Origin: Flavimaribacter sp039888615 | Lineage (GTDB): Bacteria; Pseudomonadota; Alphaproteobacteria; Rhizobiales; Rhizobiaceae | NCBI GenBank assembly: GCA_039888615.1 | Contig: JBDQQS010000011.1 | DNA length: 64,000 nt | Direction: 5' to 3' (one strand) | Part shown: piece by piece, positions 34,322 through 42,448 of the stretch | Position numbering within the stretch: the stretch's first letter is position 1 | Layout: each line of letters opens with the position of its first letter | Notes under the pieces: generated by a model | The model's database searches: none | What the model saw: only the letters and a program-made list of their open reading frames with translations | What the model was told of the DNA's origin: nothing | Program-made: the position numbers and the translations under genes

Positions 34322-34960
34322 TTACGGCGCGCGCCGGTCCGCGTTCCCACCTGAACGCCGGTCAACCCGCTTGCCATTTCGCTCGCCGAACCTGTCTTCA
34401 GCCAACAGAGCATATAGACTATGATCTCGCCATCTGCCATTGATTTTCAAATATCCCCTCAAAAAGCCTTCATACTGAAAACCGGCCTTTTCAAGGAGTT
34501 TTACGGATCGTGTATTTTCCGGAATACAGGCAGCTTCAATTCTGTGCAACCGCAGTGTCTCGAAGATGTAGGGTTGCACGGCTTCGATCGCCTTCAACAT
34601 CCAGCCCTGTCCTGAATGCTCCTCGCCCATCCAGTAGCCGATCATGCAGCTTTGCACCGCGCCGCCGCGAATGTTCCCGATGTTGAGACCGCCCAACAGA
34701 GCGTTGTCTTTCGACCGGAAAAGAAACAATGGCACGGCCCGACCTTCAGCGAAATCGGCCCTGTAGCGGCGCACCAAACCCAGGTAGGAGCGTCGGGACA
34801 GGTAGTCCAGCGTCCAATTTGGCTCCCAGGGTTCGAGAAAAGCGCGGCTGTTGCTTCTGAGTTCGTACCAGGCGCGATAGTCGCGTCCTTCCGGACGCCG
34901 CAGGAAAAAGCCTTTTCCGCCGATATAAGGCGTGGTGGCGAAACGGTCGAATATGCGCAT
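34322..34960 (-). CDS. GNAT family N-acetyltransferase (RimJ/RimL type)
   Basis: A 212-residue acetyl-CoA-dependent acetyltransferase. IGYWMGEEHSGQGWMLKAIEA near 108-128 holds the acetyl-CoA pyrophosphate loop, and RIEAACIPENTRSVKLLEKAGFQYEG is the C-terminal GNAT motif. Homologues modify ribosomal-protein N-termini or small molecules; the target is not evident. The C-terminal 20 residues are Arg-rich. It follows the M16 peptidase gene on the same strand with a 21-bp gap, probably as one transcript with thrC. Confidence 0.9.
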   Translation of the reverse strand: MRIFDRFATTPYIGGKGFFLRRPEGRDYRAWYELRSNSRAFLEPWEPNWTLDYLSRRSYLGLVRRYRADFAEGRAVPLFLFRSKDNALLGGLNIGNIRGGAVQSCMIGYWMGEEHSGQGWMLKAIEAVQPYIFETLRLHRIEAACIPENTRSVKLLEKAGFQYEGFLRGYLKINGRWRDHSLYALLAEDRFGERNGKRVDRRSGGNADRRAP

Positions 34961-34981
34961 ACCGCCTGGATATCCGGAGTG

Positions 34982-36280
34982 CTATCCGAGAGCCGAGCGG
35001 GGCAACCCCTGAGCGGTGGACAGGCTGCCCGAAATTTCTTCCATGGACATCAGCCGGTCGAGAGGCCCGACGGCCGAGAGCGTCAGCGGCGAGTCGAAAA
35101 ACAGGCGCGCCGCCAGGTCGGTCAGTCTCTGCGTCGTGATGTTCTCCAGCCGCTCCATCAGCTCCTCATTGGGGATGGGGCGACCGAACAACAGCATCTG
35201 CCGGGCGATCTGGCTTGCCCGGGCGGCCGGACTTTCCTGCGCCATCAGCAGGCCGGACCGGAATTGCGCCCGCGCTCTTTCGATTTCCGGTTGGTCGATC
35301 CTGTCGGCGACCTTGCGCAATTCGTCGAGGATCACCGGAACGAGTTCGGGAATGTCCTCTTCGCCGGTCGCCGCGTGCACCGCGAAAACGCCTGTGTCTG
35401 AAAAGCCCCAGTGCAGCGCATAGATCGAATAGCAAAGACCTCGATGCTCGCGGACTTCCTGGAACAGCCGGGACGACATGCCGCCGCCGATGAGATTGGC
35501 CAGTATGTTCGAGGCGTAAAAATCTTTCGCGTGGTAGGCGCGCCCCTCGAAACCAATCAGCAACTGTGCATCCATGAGCTTCCGGGTTTCCCGGTATTCG
35601 CCGCCGGTATATTTCGCTTCGACCTTCTCCGGCTTTTCGGTCGATGATGACGCGATCGATCCGAAGCGGTCCTCGGCCAGTTTCACGATCGCATCGTGAT
35701 CAACGGCTCCCGCGGCGACCAGGATCATCTTGTCGGCAGTGTAATTGCGCCTGAGATAGGTTCTGATCTGGTCGGAAGAAAACGAGTTGACGGTGTCCGG
35801 CGTCCCCAGGATCGGCCTGCCAATGGTCTGGTCGTGAAAGGCGGTTTCCGAAAAATGGTCGAAAACGACGTCGTCGGGCGTATCGGTGGCCGCGCCGATT
35901 TCCTGCAGGATGACGTGTTTTTCGCGCTCGAGTTCAACAGCGTCGAACACCGAATCCGTCAGGATATCCGACAGAATGTCGATGGCGAGCGGCACGTTGT
36001 CCTTGAGGATCCTCGCATAATAGGCGGTCGTTTCCACCGAAGTGGAAGCGTTCACCTCTCCGCCGACATTCTCGATTTCCTCTGCGATCTGCCTGGCGGA
36101 GCGCGTATGGGTGCCCTTGAAGGCCATGTGCTCCAGCAGATGGGCGATGCCGTGCTCGCCCTGGCGTTCGTCGCGGGAGCCTGCGTTCAGCCACACACCG
36201 AGAGCGGCGCTTTCCAGGTGGGGCATGTGTTCGGTGACGATCGTCATCCCGTTCGCGAGTCGGGTACACTCAACTGACAT
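34982..36280 (-). CDS. M16 family zinc peptidase (mitochondrial processing peptidase-like)
   Basis: A 432-residue insulinase-family protein. The inverted zinc motif HLLEHMAFKGT (H-x2-E-H) is near residue 51-55, with the distal glutamate in VELEREKHVILQEIG near 125-135. GVWLNAGSRDE is typical of the MPP-beta/PqqL-like bacterial group found next to thrC in rhizobia. I use ATG at 36280 (MSVECTRLANGM); a TTG at 36301 overlapping the thrC stop as TTGA would add seven residues. Substrate unknown. Confidence 0.93.
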   Translation of the reverse strand: MSVECTRLANGMTIVTEHMPHLESAALGVWLNAGSRDERQGEHGIAHLLEHMAFKGTHTRSARQIAEEIENVGGEVNASTSVETTAYYARILKDNVPLAIDILSDILTDSVFDAVELEREKHVILQEIGAATDTPDDVVFDHFSETAFHDQTIGRPILGTPDTVNSFSSDQIRTYLRRNYTADKMILVAAGAVDHDAIVKLAEDRFGSIASSSTEKPEKVEAKYTGGEYRETRKLMDAQLLIGFEGRAYHAKDFYASNILANLIGGGMSSRLFQEVREHRGLCYSIYALHWGFSDTGVFAVHAATGEEDIPELVPVILDELRKVADRIDQPEIERARAQFRSGLLMAQESPAARASQIARQMLLFGRPIPNEELMERLENITTQRLTDLAARLFFDSPLTLSAVGPLDRLMSMEEISGSLSTAQGLPRSALG

Positions 36281-36297
36281 ACTATATTCCGCGTTCT

Positions 36298-37695
36298 TCA
36301 ACGGGCAGCGCGGGCATTTCGGGCAATGTAGCTCTCGACCGCTTCGAGATCTGGCTGCAACCTTTCGAACTTCTCCTCCCGATGCATCAGGTCAGAGAGC
36401 CACGAAGGAAGGGCCGGGTCAATACCGCAAGCCGAAATTACTGCGTCGGGAAACTTGGCCGGATGAGCTGTCGCCAGCGTAATCATGGGCGCGTTTGGCT
36501 TCTGGAAACGATGCGAGACGTGCACGCCGGCCGCCGAATGCGGATCGAGCAGATAGCCGCTTTCCTCCATTGTCGAGCGGATGATCGCAGCCACCTGCTT
36601 GCGGGTCGCCTTGCCTGCTGAGAACTCCTTGCGGATGCGCTTCAGCGCCTCGGCCTCGATGGTAAAGGCGCCGGACTGGGCCAGTCCCGCCATGGCCTGT
36701 TTCACGCTCTGTGCGTCGCGCCCGAATGCATCGAAAAGCAGCCTTTCGAAATTGGAGGAGATCTGGATATCCATCGAAGGCGACGTCGTGTGCACGACGC
36801 CGCGGGTTTCGTAGCGCCCGGTTCTGAGCGTTCGCGCCAGGATGTCGTTCTCATTGGTCGCAATGACCAGCTTGGCGATCGGAAGTCCCATGCGCTTGGC
36901 GCAATATCCGGCGAAGATGTCTCCGAAATTGCCGGTTGGAACCGTGAACGAAACCTTGCGGTCCGGGGAACCCAGGCTGATCGCCGTGGTGAAGTAGTAG
37001 ACGATCTGGGCCATGATACGCGCCCAGTTGATCGAGTTCACACCCGAAACCTTCATGCTGTCGCGAAAACGCATGTCGTTGAACATCGCCTTCACCAGAT
37101 TCTGGCAATCGTCGAACGTGCCGTCGATCGACAGGGCGTGTACGTTGCTTTCGCCGGAAGTCGTCATTTGCCGCTGCTGCACCGGCGAAACCCGGCCGTG
37201 CGGAAACAGGATGAAGACATCTGTGTTGTCGCGACCGGCAAAAGCCTCGATGGCCGCCCCTCCGGTGTCGCCGGACGTTGCCCCCACGATCGTGGCCTTG
37301 TCGCCGCGCTCCTGCAGCGCATTGTCCATCAGCCGCGCAAGCAACTGCATGGCGATGTCCTTGAAGGCCAGCGTCGGTCCGTGAAAGAGCTCCATGACGA
37401 AACTGTTCGGACCAGACTGGACGAGCGGCGCCACCGCCGGGTGACGGAATGTCGCATAGGCGTCATCGATCATGGAACGGAACGCATCCGGCTCGACGTC
37501 GCCCTCGACGAAGGGCAGGAGAATCTCGAACGCGATCTCCTGATAGCTCTTGCCGCGCAGTTTGCGAATGTCCCGTTTTGAAAGCTCTGGCCAGCTTTCA
37601 GGCACGTAAAGGCCGCCGTCGCGGGCAAGGCCTGCGAGGAGCGCGTCGTTGAAGCCGAGGGCCGGAGCGTCGCCCCTGGTCGATATATATTGCAA
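36298..37695 (-). CDS. thrC: Threonine synthase
   Basis: A 465-residue PLP enzyme converting phosphohomoserine to threonine, the long form with an N-terminal STRGDAPALGF element. The PLP lysine is in HGPTLAFKDIAMQLLA near 110, and the phosphate-binding loop is SGDTGGAAI. The start codon is TTG at 37695, the only position that reproduces the family N-terminus (QYISTRG). The kinase thrB, nine kilobases away, also starts with TTG. The M16 peptidase follows on the same strand. Confidence 0.96.
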   Translation of the reverse strand: MQYISTRGDAPALGFNDALLAGLARDGGLYVPESWPELSKRDIRKLRGKSYQEIAFEILLPFVEGDVEPDAFRSMIDDAYATFRHPAVAPLVQSGPNSFVMELFHGPTLAFKDIAMQLLARLMDNALQERGDKATIVGATSGDTGGAAIEAFAGRDNTDVFILFPHGRVSPVQQRQMTTSGESNVHALSIDGTFDDCQNLVKAMFNDMRFRDSMKVSGVNSINWARIMAQIVYYFTTAISLGSPDRKVSFTVPTGNFGDIFAGYCAKRMGLPIAKLVIATNENDILARTLRTGRYETRGVVHTTSPSMDIQISSNFERLLFDAFGRDAQSVKQAMAGLAQSGAFTIEAEALKRIRKEFSAGKATRKQVAAIIRSTMEESGYLLDPHSAAGVHVSHRFQKPNAPMITLATAHPAKFPDAVISACGIDPALPSWLSDLMHREEKFERLQPDLEAVESYIARNARAAR

Positions 37696-37859
37696 GCTCG
37701 TTTACCTGTATGGATTCATCCGGCAATTCGGTCGGAAGGTGTTGTGATGCAGCGTGGCGCTGGTATAGAACATCGCAAGATTACGTAAAAGGCCCGCACC
37801 ACAAATTGGACCATCTTGTTGGTTAGCATCTGTCCGGTCGGGGGAAGTGAAAGTCGATT

Positions 37860-38408
37860 ATGTTGTCATTACAGTCTGTTCGCGGTTTCGTATTGGTTTC
37901 GCTTATGGCTCTCGTCGCGGGGTGCAACACCTCCGGCAATACCGGCGGCGCCGGCGCCATTGACGAAAAACTTGGAGCAAAGGTCGTCCAGGGCGGTTGT
38001 CCCAGCGTGCAATTGAGGGACGGCACCGCCTATATTCGAAGATACGCCCGGGGCGGTGAAGATGATCCGCAGAAGATCGTCTACCAGGCGTCGATCACCG
38101 ACACGACGCGTCAGTGCTCTATAACCGGCAGTCAAATGAACATCACCGTCGTCGCAGCCGGCCATGTGGCCGCAGGCCCGGCCGGAGGAGCAGGCGTCGT
38201 CAAGATGCCCATCCGCGTCGCCGTCGTCGAAAACGGAACAAACAACGTGATCTATTCGGAGCTCACGCAGTTCGAAACCTCGCTGCCGGAAGGCGCGCCA
38301 ACAGCGCAGTTCCTGTTCAACGATTCCAACATTAATATCCCGATCAGCGCGTCGCGGTCTGTCCGCGTCTTTGTCGGTTTCGACGAAGGACCTCCCAAAC
38401 GGAGCTAA
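37860..38408 (+). CDS. Putative lipoprotein, divergent from thrC
   Basis: A 182-residue protein with a signal sequence ending in a lipobox (LMALVAGC, lipidated Cys near 22), then a Gly/Asn-rich linker. A beta-rich region follows with two further cysteines (GGCPSVQ, RQCSITG) and segments IYSELTQFETSLP and SVRVFVGFDEGPP. I recognise the pattern of small rhizobial lipoproteins beside thrC but no characterised family. It is separated from thrC by 164 bp of promoter DNA. Function unknown; probably located in the cell envelope. Confidence 0.78.
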   Translation: MLSLQSVRGFVLVSLMALVAGCNTSGNTGGAGAIDEKLGAKVVQGGCPSVQLRDGTAYIRRYARGGEDDPQKIVYQASITDTTRQCSITGSQMNITVVAAGHVAAGPAGGAGVVKMPIRVAVVENGTNNVIYSELTQFETSLPEGAPTAQFLFNDSNINIPISASRSVRVFVGFDEGPPKRS

Positions 38409-38429
38409 TCCCGCGGCGTCTTGCCGATG

Positions 38430-38852
38430 TCACCAAATTTCCTGCTTACGTCGTGAGAGGAAAAATCCGTGACCGCTCGTATTGCGGCAAGTCAGACCGG
38501 TGCGTTCCGAAGTGCAACTGATATCGCCGAAATCCGCGGAAGCGCCATAACCAGCGATGTCGGAGTAATCAACGCTCTCAGGCGCTCCTCCGCATGCCAT
38601 TGATGCAGGTCCAGACCCTTCAAGCATGAATTCATGGCCCCAGAGGCCGACGCATGACGCCGGTTTCGGCAACGCGAATTCACCGCTTCTGGAAACGATC
38701 GTGCAGTCAATGGCGCCGCCGCCGCTTACAAAGCCGTTGCAATAGATGTTTCCGGACGGCGTCATAAAGCCAAAGCCGTCGGCAAAAGCGGAACCCGTTG
38801 TGAGCGATAGCGTAAGGACCACAAGAAAACCACGCACAGCGATTACTGCCAT
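38430..38852 (-). CDS. Small secreted six-cysteine protein (DUF6636-like)
   Basis: A 140-residue protein from ATG at 38852, giving a signal peptide ending near SAFADG. A start at 38882 is possible but would add ten residues ahead of it and overlap the upstream gene. The mature region holds FMTPSGNIYCNG, three more internal cysteines and LTCRNTSGHGFFLSR. The six cysteines fit three disulfides. The SGNIxC...GHGFxLSR frame is that of small secreted proteins annotated as DUF6636; function unknown. It lies 11 bp after the paralogue pair and is probably co-transcribed. Confidence 0.7.
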   Translation of the reverse strand: MAVIAVRGFLVVLTLSLTTGSAFADGFGFMTPSGNIYCNGFVSGGGAIDCTIVSRSGEFALPKPASCVGLWGHEFMLEGSGPASMACGGAPESVDYSDIAGYGASADFGDISCTSERTGLTCRNTSGHGFFLSRRKQEIW

Positions 38853-38863
38853 GTCGGGCGCAT

Positions 38864-39247
38864 TCAATACCATTTCCGCCATATGATGCAGGTGAAAAGA
38901 CCCTTGCTGGTTTCGATATCGGAGCGGCTGACAACGATCGCGCCGCGGCGCTTGTACTTCTTGAATTCCGGTTCGATGTTTTTCCAGAAGTCGGTATAAA
39001 TGTAATAAATGCTCTGTGTGCCGGTGCTCCCATACTCAATCTTCGCATAGGGTCGACTGTTTTCCAGTTTGCATTCGATTTTTTTGTAGACCAGTCCCTG
39101 TCCCTTGCCGCGGTTTAGCAGTGCATTGAATTCTCGAATTTGCTTTTTGCTTGTCAGGTCGATCCACCCTGTCGACTTGGCGAATGCCATCGAGGGGGCG
39201 AAGACGGTCAGCATGACAATGAATCCGTACAGAACGGTTTTCATCAT
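38864..39247 (-). CDS. Small exported protein of an unrecognised family, paralogue A
   Basis: A 127-residue protein with a signal peptide (cleavage near residue 23, AFAK). The mature part starts STGWIDL and has YKKIECK (Cys59), a long basic middle, SRSDIE and a terminal CIIW (Cys120). The same four landmarks at nearly the same positions occur in the protein encoded just upstream at 39282-39668. Tandem ATGs (39247 and 39244) are possible starts. I do not recognise a known domain. The DNA here is visibly more AT-rich than neighbouring genes. Confidence 0.72.
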   Translation of the reverse strand: MMKTVLYGFIVMLTVFAPSMAFAKSTGWIDLTSKKQIREFNALLNRGKGQGLVYKKIECKLENSRPYAKIEYGSTGTQSIYYIYTDFWKNIEPEFKKYKRRGAIVVSRSDIETSKGLFTCIIWRKWY

Positions 39248-39281
39248 TTGTATTTCCCGAAATACTTTGTTGAGAAATGTC

Positions 39282-39668
39282 TCAAAGCGGTCTGAACCAG
39301 ATCACGCAGGAGACAACGCCGTTTTTGAATTCCACGTCAGACCGTGACCGGATGCGGGATTTCAGTTTCTTTTCCCTTGGCTGCTGAAAGTGCGCGTCTA
39401 TCTCTTCCTTCATGCCCGTCATGACGCCGAAGAAACCACTATGTCCAATGATGTTGTAGTCTACTTTGATCAGTAGCTTGCCGTCTTCATACTTGCATTT
39501 CACGCGCTTGTAGGATTCCTGTGGCCCCATATTCTTTTCAGCGAGGACAAGGGCGGCTTTGACAGCTTTTCTGTTTTCCAAATCAACCCAACCGGTTGTC
39601 CCTGCAAAGGTTGGATATACAATGAAGATCGCTGTTATGAATGAGACAGCGGCAAGAAACTTGCGCAC
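39282..39668 (-). CDS. Small exported protein of an unrecognised family, paralogue B
   Basis: A 128-residue protein starting with GTG at 39668, nine bases after a good GGGGAG ribosome binding site. It has a signal peptide (cleavage near residue 22, FAG) and mature landmarks TGWVDL, YKRVKCK (Cys58), SRSDVE and CVIW (Cys121), matching paralogue A downstream. The middle regions differ strongly, so the duplication is old. The two cysteines may form one disulfide. It seems to be the first gene of a three-gene unit with the six-cysteine protein. Confidence 0.72.
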   Translation of the reverse strand: MRKFLAAVSFITAIFIVYPTFAGTTGWVDLENRKAVKAALVLAEKNMGPQESYKRVKCKYEDGKLLIKVDYNIIGHSGFFGVMTGMKEEIDAHFQQPREKKLKSRIRSRSDVEFKNGVVSCVIWFRPL

Positions 39669-39769
39669 AATAAAGAACTCCCCGGAAATTGTCTAAATCT
39701 ATACAACCAATAATTGCCAGATTAACATCGCAACGCAATATCAAATTCGTGAAATATTGGTGGAATGGA

Positions 39770-40459
39770 TCAGAAAGTATCTGACCAGCCTGACAATGCT
39801 TCAACCACGGCCGGAAGATCGACCAGTCGGCTGATCACCGTTTCCGCGCCTGCCTCCGTCAGGGTGTCTGCATGCGAGGGATACGTGTGCGATGCGCCGG
39901 TGAACCCGACAACCCGCATGCCTGCGGCTTTCGCCCCGGCGACGCCGTGAGCGGAATCTTCCACCACGATTGTGTTGGCCGGACGCACATCCATGGTTTT
40001 TGCTGCATGGAGGAAGACGTCGGGCGCCGGCTTGGGCCGTTTCTCGCCAACCTCGCGCGATGAGAAAATATTAGGTTCGAAAAGCTGCAGGTCGCCGGTG
40101 CGTTTCAGCATAGCCCTGATTCTCTTCGGCGAAGAGTTGGAACAGATGCATCGTGGAAGTCCGGTCTTGAGAGCGGCGAATTTGACGCCTGCGATCGGCT
40201 TGACGTCCCGCGCCAGTTTTTTGTCGAGGATCGTCTCGGAGGCTTCCAGAAGCGTGGCCTGCAGCGGAATGTCGGCTTCCGCTTCGACGGTCAACAGGAT
40301 GTCTTTCCAGGTCATCCCGGAAAATCGTTCCGCAACCGTCGCCGCGACGATCGGGTATCCGGCCTCCGTCAACAGTTTGGCGTCAACCTGCGCGGCGATA
40401 ATTTCCGAGTCCACGAGCACGCCGTCGCAATCAAAGACGATGAGGTCAAAACCTGACAT
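39770..40459 (-). CDS. HAD superfamily hydrolase, subfamily IA (beta-phosphoglucomutase/phosphatase-like)
   Basis: A 229-residue HAD protein. Motif I is FDCDGVLVDSE (nucleophile Asp9 or so), motif II CICSNSSP near 105, the motif III lysine lies in GEKRPKPAPDVF, and motif IV is VVEDSAHGVAGAKAAG. The cap domain lies between motifs I and II. Members dephosphorylate sugar phosphates or similar metabolites; the substrate is not evident. It is transcribed away from ccrM across about 200 bp. Confidence 0.9.
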   Translation of the reverse strand: MSGFDLIVFDCDGVLVDSEIIAAQVDAKLLTEAGYPIVAATVAERFSGMTWKDILLTVEAEADIPLQATLLEASETILDKKLARDVKPIAGVKFAALKTGLPRCICSNSSPKRIRAMLKRTGDLQLFEPNIFSSREVGEKRPKPAPDVFLHAAKTMDVRPANTIVVEDSAHGVAGAKAAGMRVVGFTGASHTYPSHADTLTEAGAETVISRLVDLPAVVEALSGWSDTF

Positions 40460-40659
40460 TAATTTTCCTGCTGTTTGTTGGTTCTTGTTCGGTTGGGGAG
40501 ACCGGAGGGTTGCGGCGCCCGGGGATTACACCATTGTCATAGCCGCGACAACGCCGGCACAATTATAAGAGCCAGAGGTAAGTGCGCCGCGTTTTCTATT
40601 TGATAACCATATTGGGCGAACATGTCGCCGGTTCAACGAGTAAGCGTATCCGGGTGTCC

Positions 40660-41790
40660 ATGTTTGTACTTTCTCCTGCAGAGCTCGCCGGCGGTTCCGA
40701 AACCGGCACTTTCCTGAATTCCATCATCAAGGGCGATTGCGTCGCTGCGCTCGAGGCGCTGCCGGAACATTCCGTGGATGTGATCTTCGCAGACCCGCCC
40801 TACAATTTGCAACTCGGCGGCGATCTCCACCGGCCGGACCAGTCCAGGGTCGACGCCGTGACCAACGCCTGGGACAGGTTCGATTCCTTCGAGGCCTATG
40901 ACGCCTTCACCCGCGCCTGGCTGCTCGCCTGCAGGCGGGTTCTGAAGCCAAGCGGGACAATCTGGGTCATCGGCTCCTACCACAACATCTTCCGCGTCGG
41001 CGCGATCCTGCAGGACCTGAACTTCTGGATTCTCAACGACATCGTCTGGCGCAAGACCAATCCGATGCCAAATTTCCGCGGCCGCCGTTTCCAGAACGCG
41101 CACGAAACCATGATATGGGCGAGCCGGGACAGTTCGGCGCGCAACTACACCTTCAACTACGAAGCCATGAAGGCCGCCAATGAAGACGTGCAGATGCGGT
41201 CCGACTGGCTTTTCCCGATCTGTAGCGGCGGCGAGCGGTTGAAGGGCGAGGACGGCAAGAAGCTGCACCCCACCCAGAAGCCTGAAGCGCTTCTCGCGCG
41301 TGTTCTAATGTCATCGTCGAAGCCCGGCGACGTGGTTCTCGATCCCTTCTTCGGATCCGGCACGACCGGCGCGGTGGCCAAGCGTCTCGGCCGTTCCTTC
41401 ATCGGTATCGAACGCGAACAGGACTACATCGAGGCTGCAACGCGCCGGATTGCGGATGTGACGCCGCTGGCTAACGCTGAACTGACCGTCATGACTGGAA
41501 AAAAGGCGGAGCCGCGCGTCGCATTTAGCGTTCTGGTCGAAGCCGGTCACCTTCAGCCCGGCGCAACCCTGCAATGTGCGAAGGGGCGCCACAGCGCCAC
41601 TGTCAGGGCTGACGGCACTCTTGTGAGCGGCGACATGTCGGGATCGATCCACCGCGTCGGCGCCCAGGTGCAAGGCCTCGACGCCTGCAATGGCTGGACC
41701 TTCTGGCATTATCCCGACGGCCGTGACCTGGCGCCGATTGACAATCTGCGCAAGATCATCCGTGAGGAAATGGCGAAGGCCGGTGTCTGA
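40660..41790 (+). CDS. ccrM: Cell-cycle-regulated DNA adenine methyltransferase CcrM (GANTC)
   Basis: A 376-residue beta-class N6-adenine methyltransferase. Motif IV is IFADPPYNLQ near residue 45, and motif I is DPFFGSGTTG near 235. KTNPMPNFRGRRFQNAHE is typical of CcrM. The C-terminal 90 residues form a RAMA-type extension (GATLQCAKGRHSATV...WTFWHYPDG) that contacts DNA in CcrM. Methylation of GANTC regulates cell-cycle transcription in alphaproteobacteria. ATG at 40660 starts MFVLSPAELAG; the 26 upstream codons are less likely. I saw no GANTC in the 200 bp before the start. Confidence 0.94.
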   Translation: MFVLSPAELAGGSETGTFLNSIIKGDCVAALEALPEHSVDVIFADPPYNLQLGGDLHRPDQSRVDAVTNAWDRFDSFEAYDAFTRAWLLACRRVLKPSGTIWVIGSYHNIFRVGAILQDLNFWILNDIVWRKTNPMPNFRGRRFQNAHETMIWASRDSSARNYTFNYEAMKAANEDVQMRSDWLFPICSGGERLKGEDGKKLHPTQKPEALLARVLMSSSKPGDVVLDPFFGSGTTGAVAKRLGRSFIGIEREQDYIEAATRRIADVTPLANAELTVMTGKKAEPRVAFSVLVEAGHLQPGATLQCAKGRHSATVRADGTLVSGDMSGSIHRVGAQVQGLDACNGWTFWHYPDGRDLAPIDNLRKIIREEMAKAGV

Positions 41791-41799
41791 AATCCGGGC

Positions 41800-42414
41800 T
41801 CAAACCGTGACGCCATATTTTTCAAGTTCAGTGAGCAGGTTTGGCGCGCTTTTGAAGTGAATGGCTTTCCAGCCGGCTGCGCGCGCGCCTTCGACGTTGG
41901 GGTGGCTGTCATCAATAAACAGGCTGGTCGCAGGATCGAGATCAAAGCTTTCCACATGGTTATTGTAGATCGCGACATCAGGTTTGATCAGACCGATCTC
42001 GCCTGACACGGTCACGCCGCGCGGTTCCTTGAGAAACGTGAATCGCTCCTGGGCCTCCCGGAAAGTGTCTGAGGCGAAGTTGGTCAACATAGTCACGTCG
42101 TAGCCCTTGCCTATCAGGCTTCGCATGACATCCACACTATCATCATAGGCGTGCGGCACCATCTCGTGCCAGTTCAGCCGAAAGGCCCGGATGCGTTCCT
42201 TGTGGTCAGGGTGTTCGGCGATCAGGTGTTCTTCCGCCTCTTCCCAGCTTCTCCCGCGATCCTGCTCGATGTTCCAGTCATGGGTGCATACATTGTCGAA
42301 GAACCACTGTCTTTCTGTCTCGTCGGGGATGATCCGGCTGAAGGGAATGTGCGGGTCGTAGTGGAGCAACACCTTGCCGATATCGAAGATGATGTGACGA
42401 ACCGGATCGTTCAT
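41800..42414 (-). CDS. HAD family hydrolase (YihX-like)
   Basis: A 204-residue HAD phosphatase. Motif I is FDIGKVLLHYDP, where the second catalytic aspartate position is Lys rather than Asp, as in the YihX/haloacid-dehalogenase-like subgroup. Motif II is MLTNFASDT, the motif III lysine lies in GLIKPDVAIY, and motif IV is LFIDDSHPNVEGARAAG. Substrate unknown; YihX acts on alpha-D-glucose-1-phosphate. It is convergent with ccrM (nine-base gap) and upstream of nothing else on its strand except mutY, 34 bp away. The ccrM/HAD/mutY grouping is common in rhizobia. Confidence 0.9.
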   Translation of the reverse strand: MNDPVRHIIFDIGKVLLHYDPHIPFSRIIPDETERQWFFDNVCTHDWNIEQDRGRSWEEAEEHLIAEHPDHKERIRAFRLNWHEMVPHAYDDSVDVMRSLIGKGYDVTMLTNFASDTFREAQERFTFLKEPRGVTVSGEIGLIKPDVAIYNNHVESFDLDPATSLFIDDSHPNVEGARAAGWKAIHFKSAPNLLTELEKYGVTV

Positions 42415-42448
42415 GAGACGATAATCCTTCCGAGGGCTTCACGAGATT

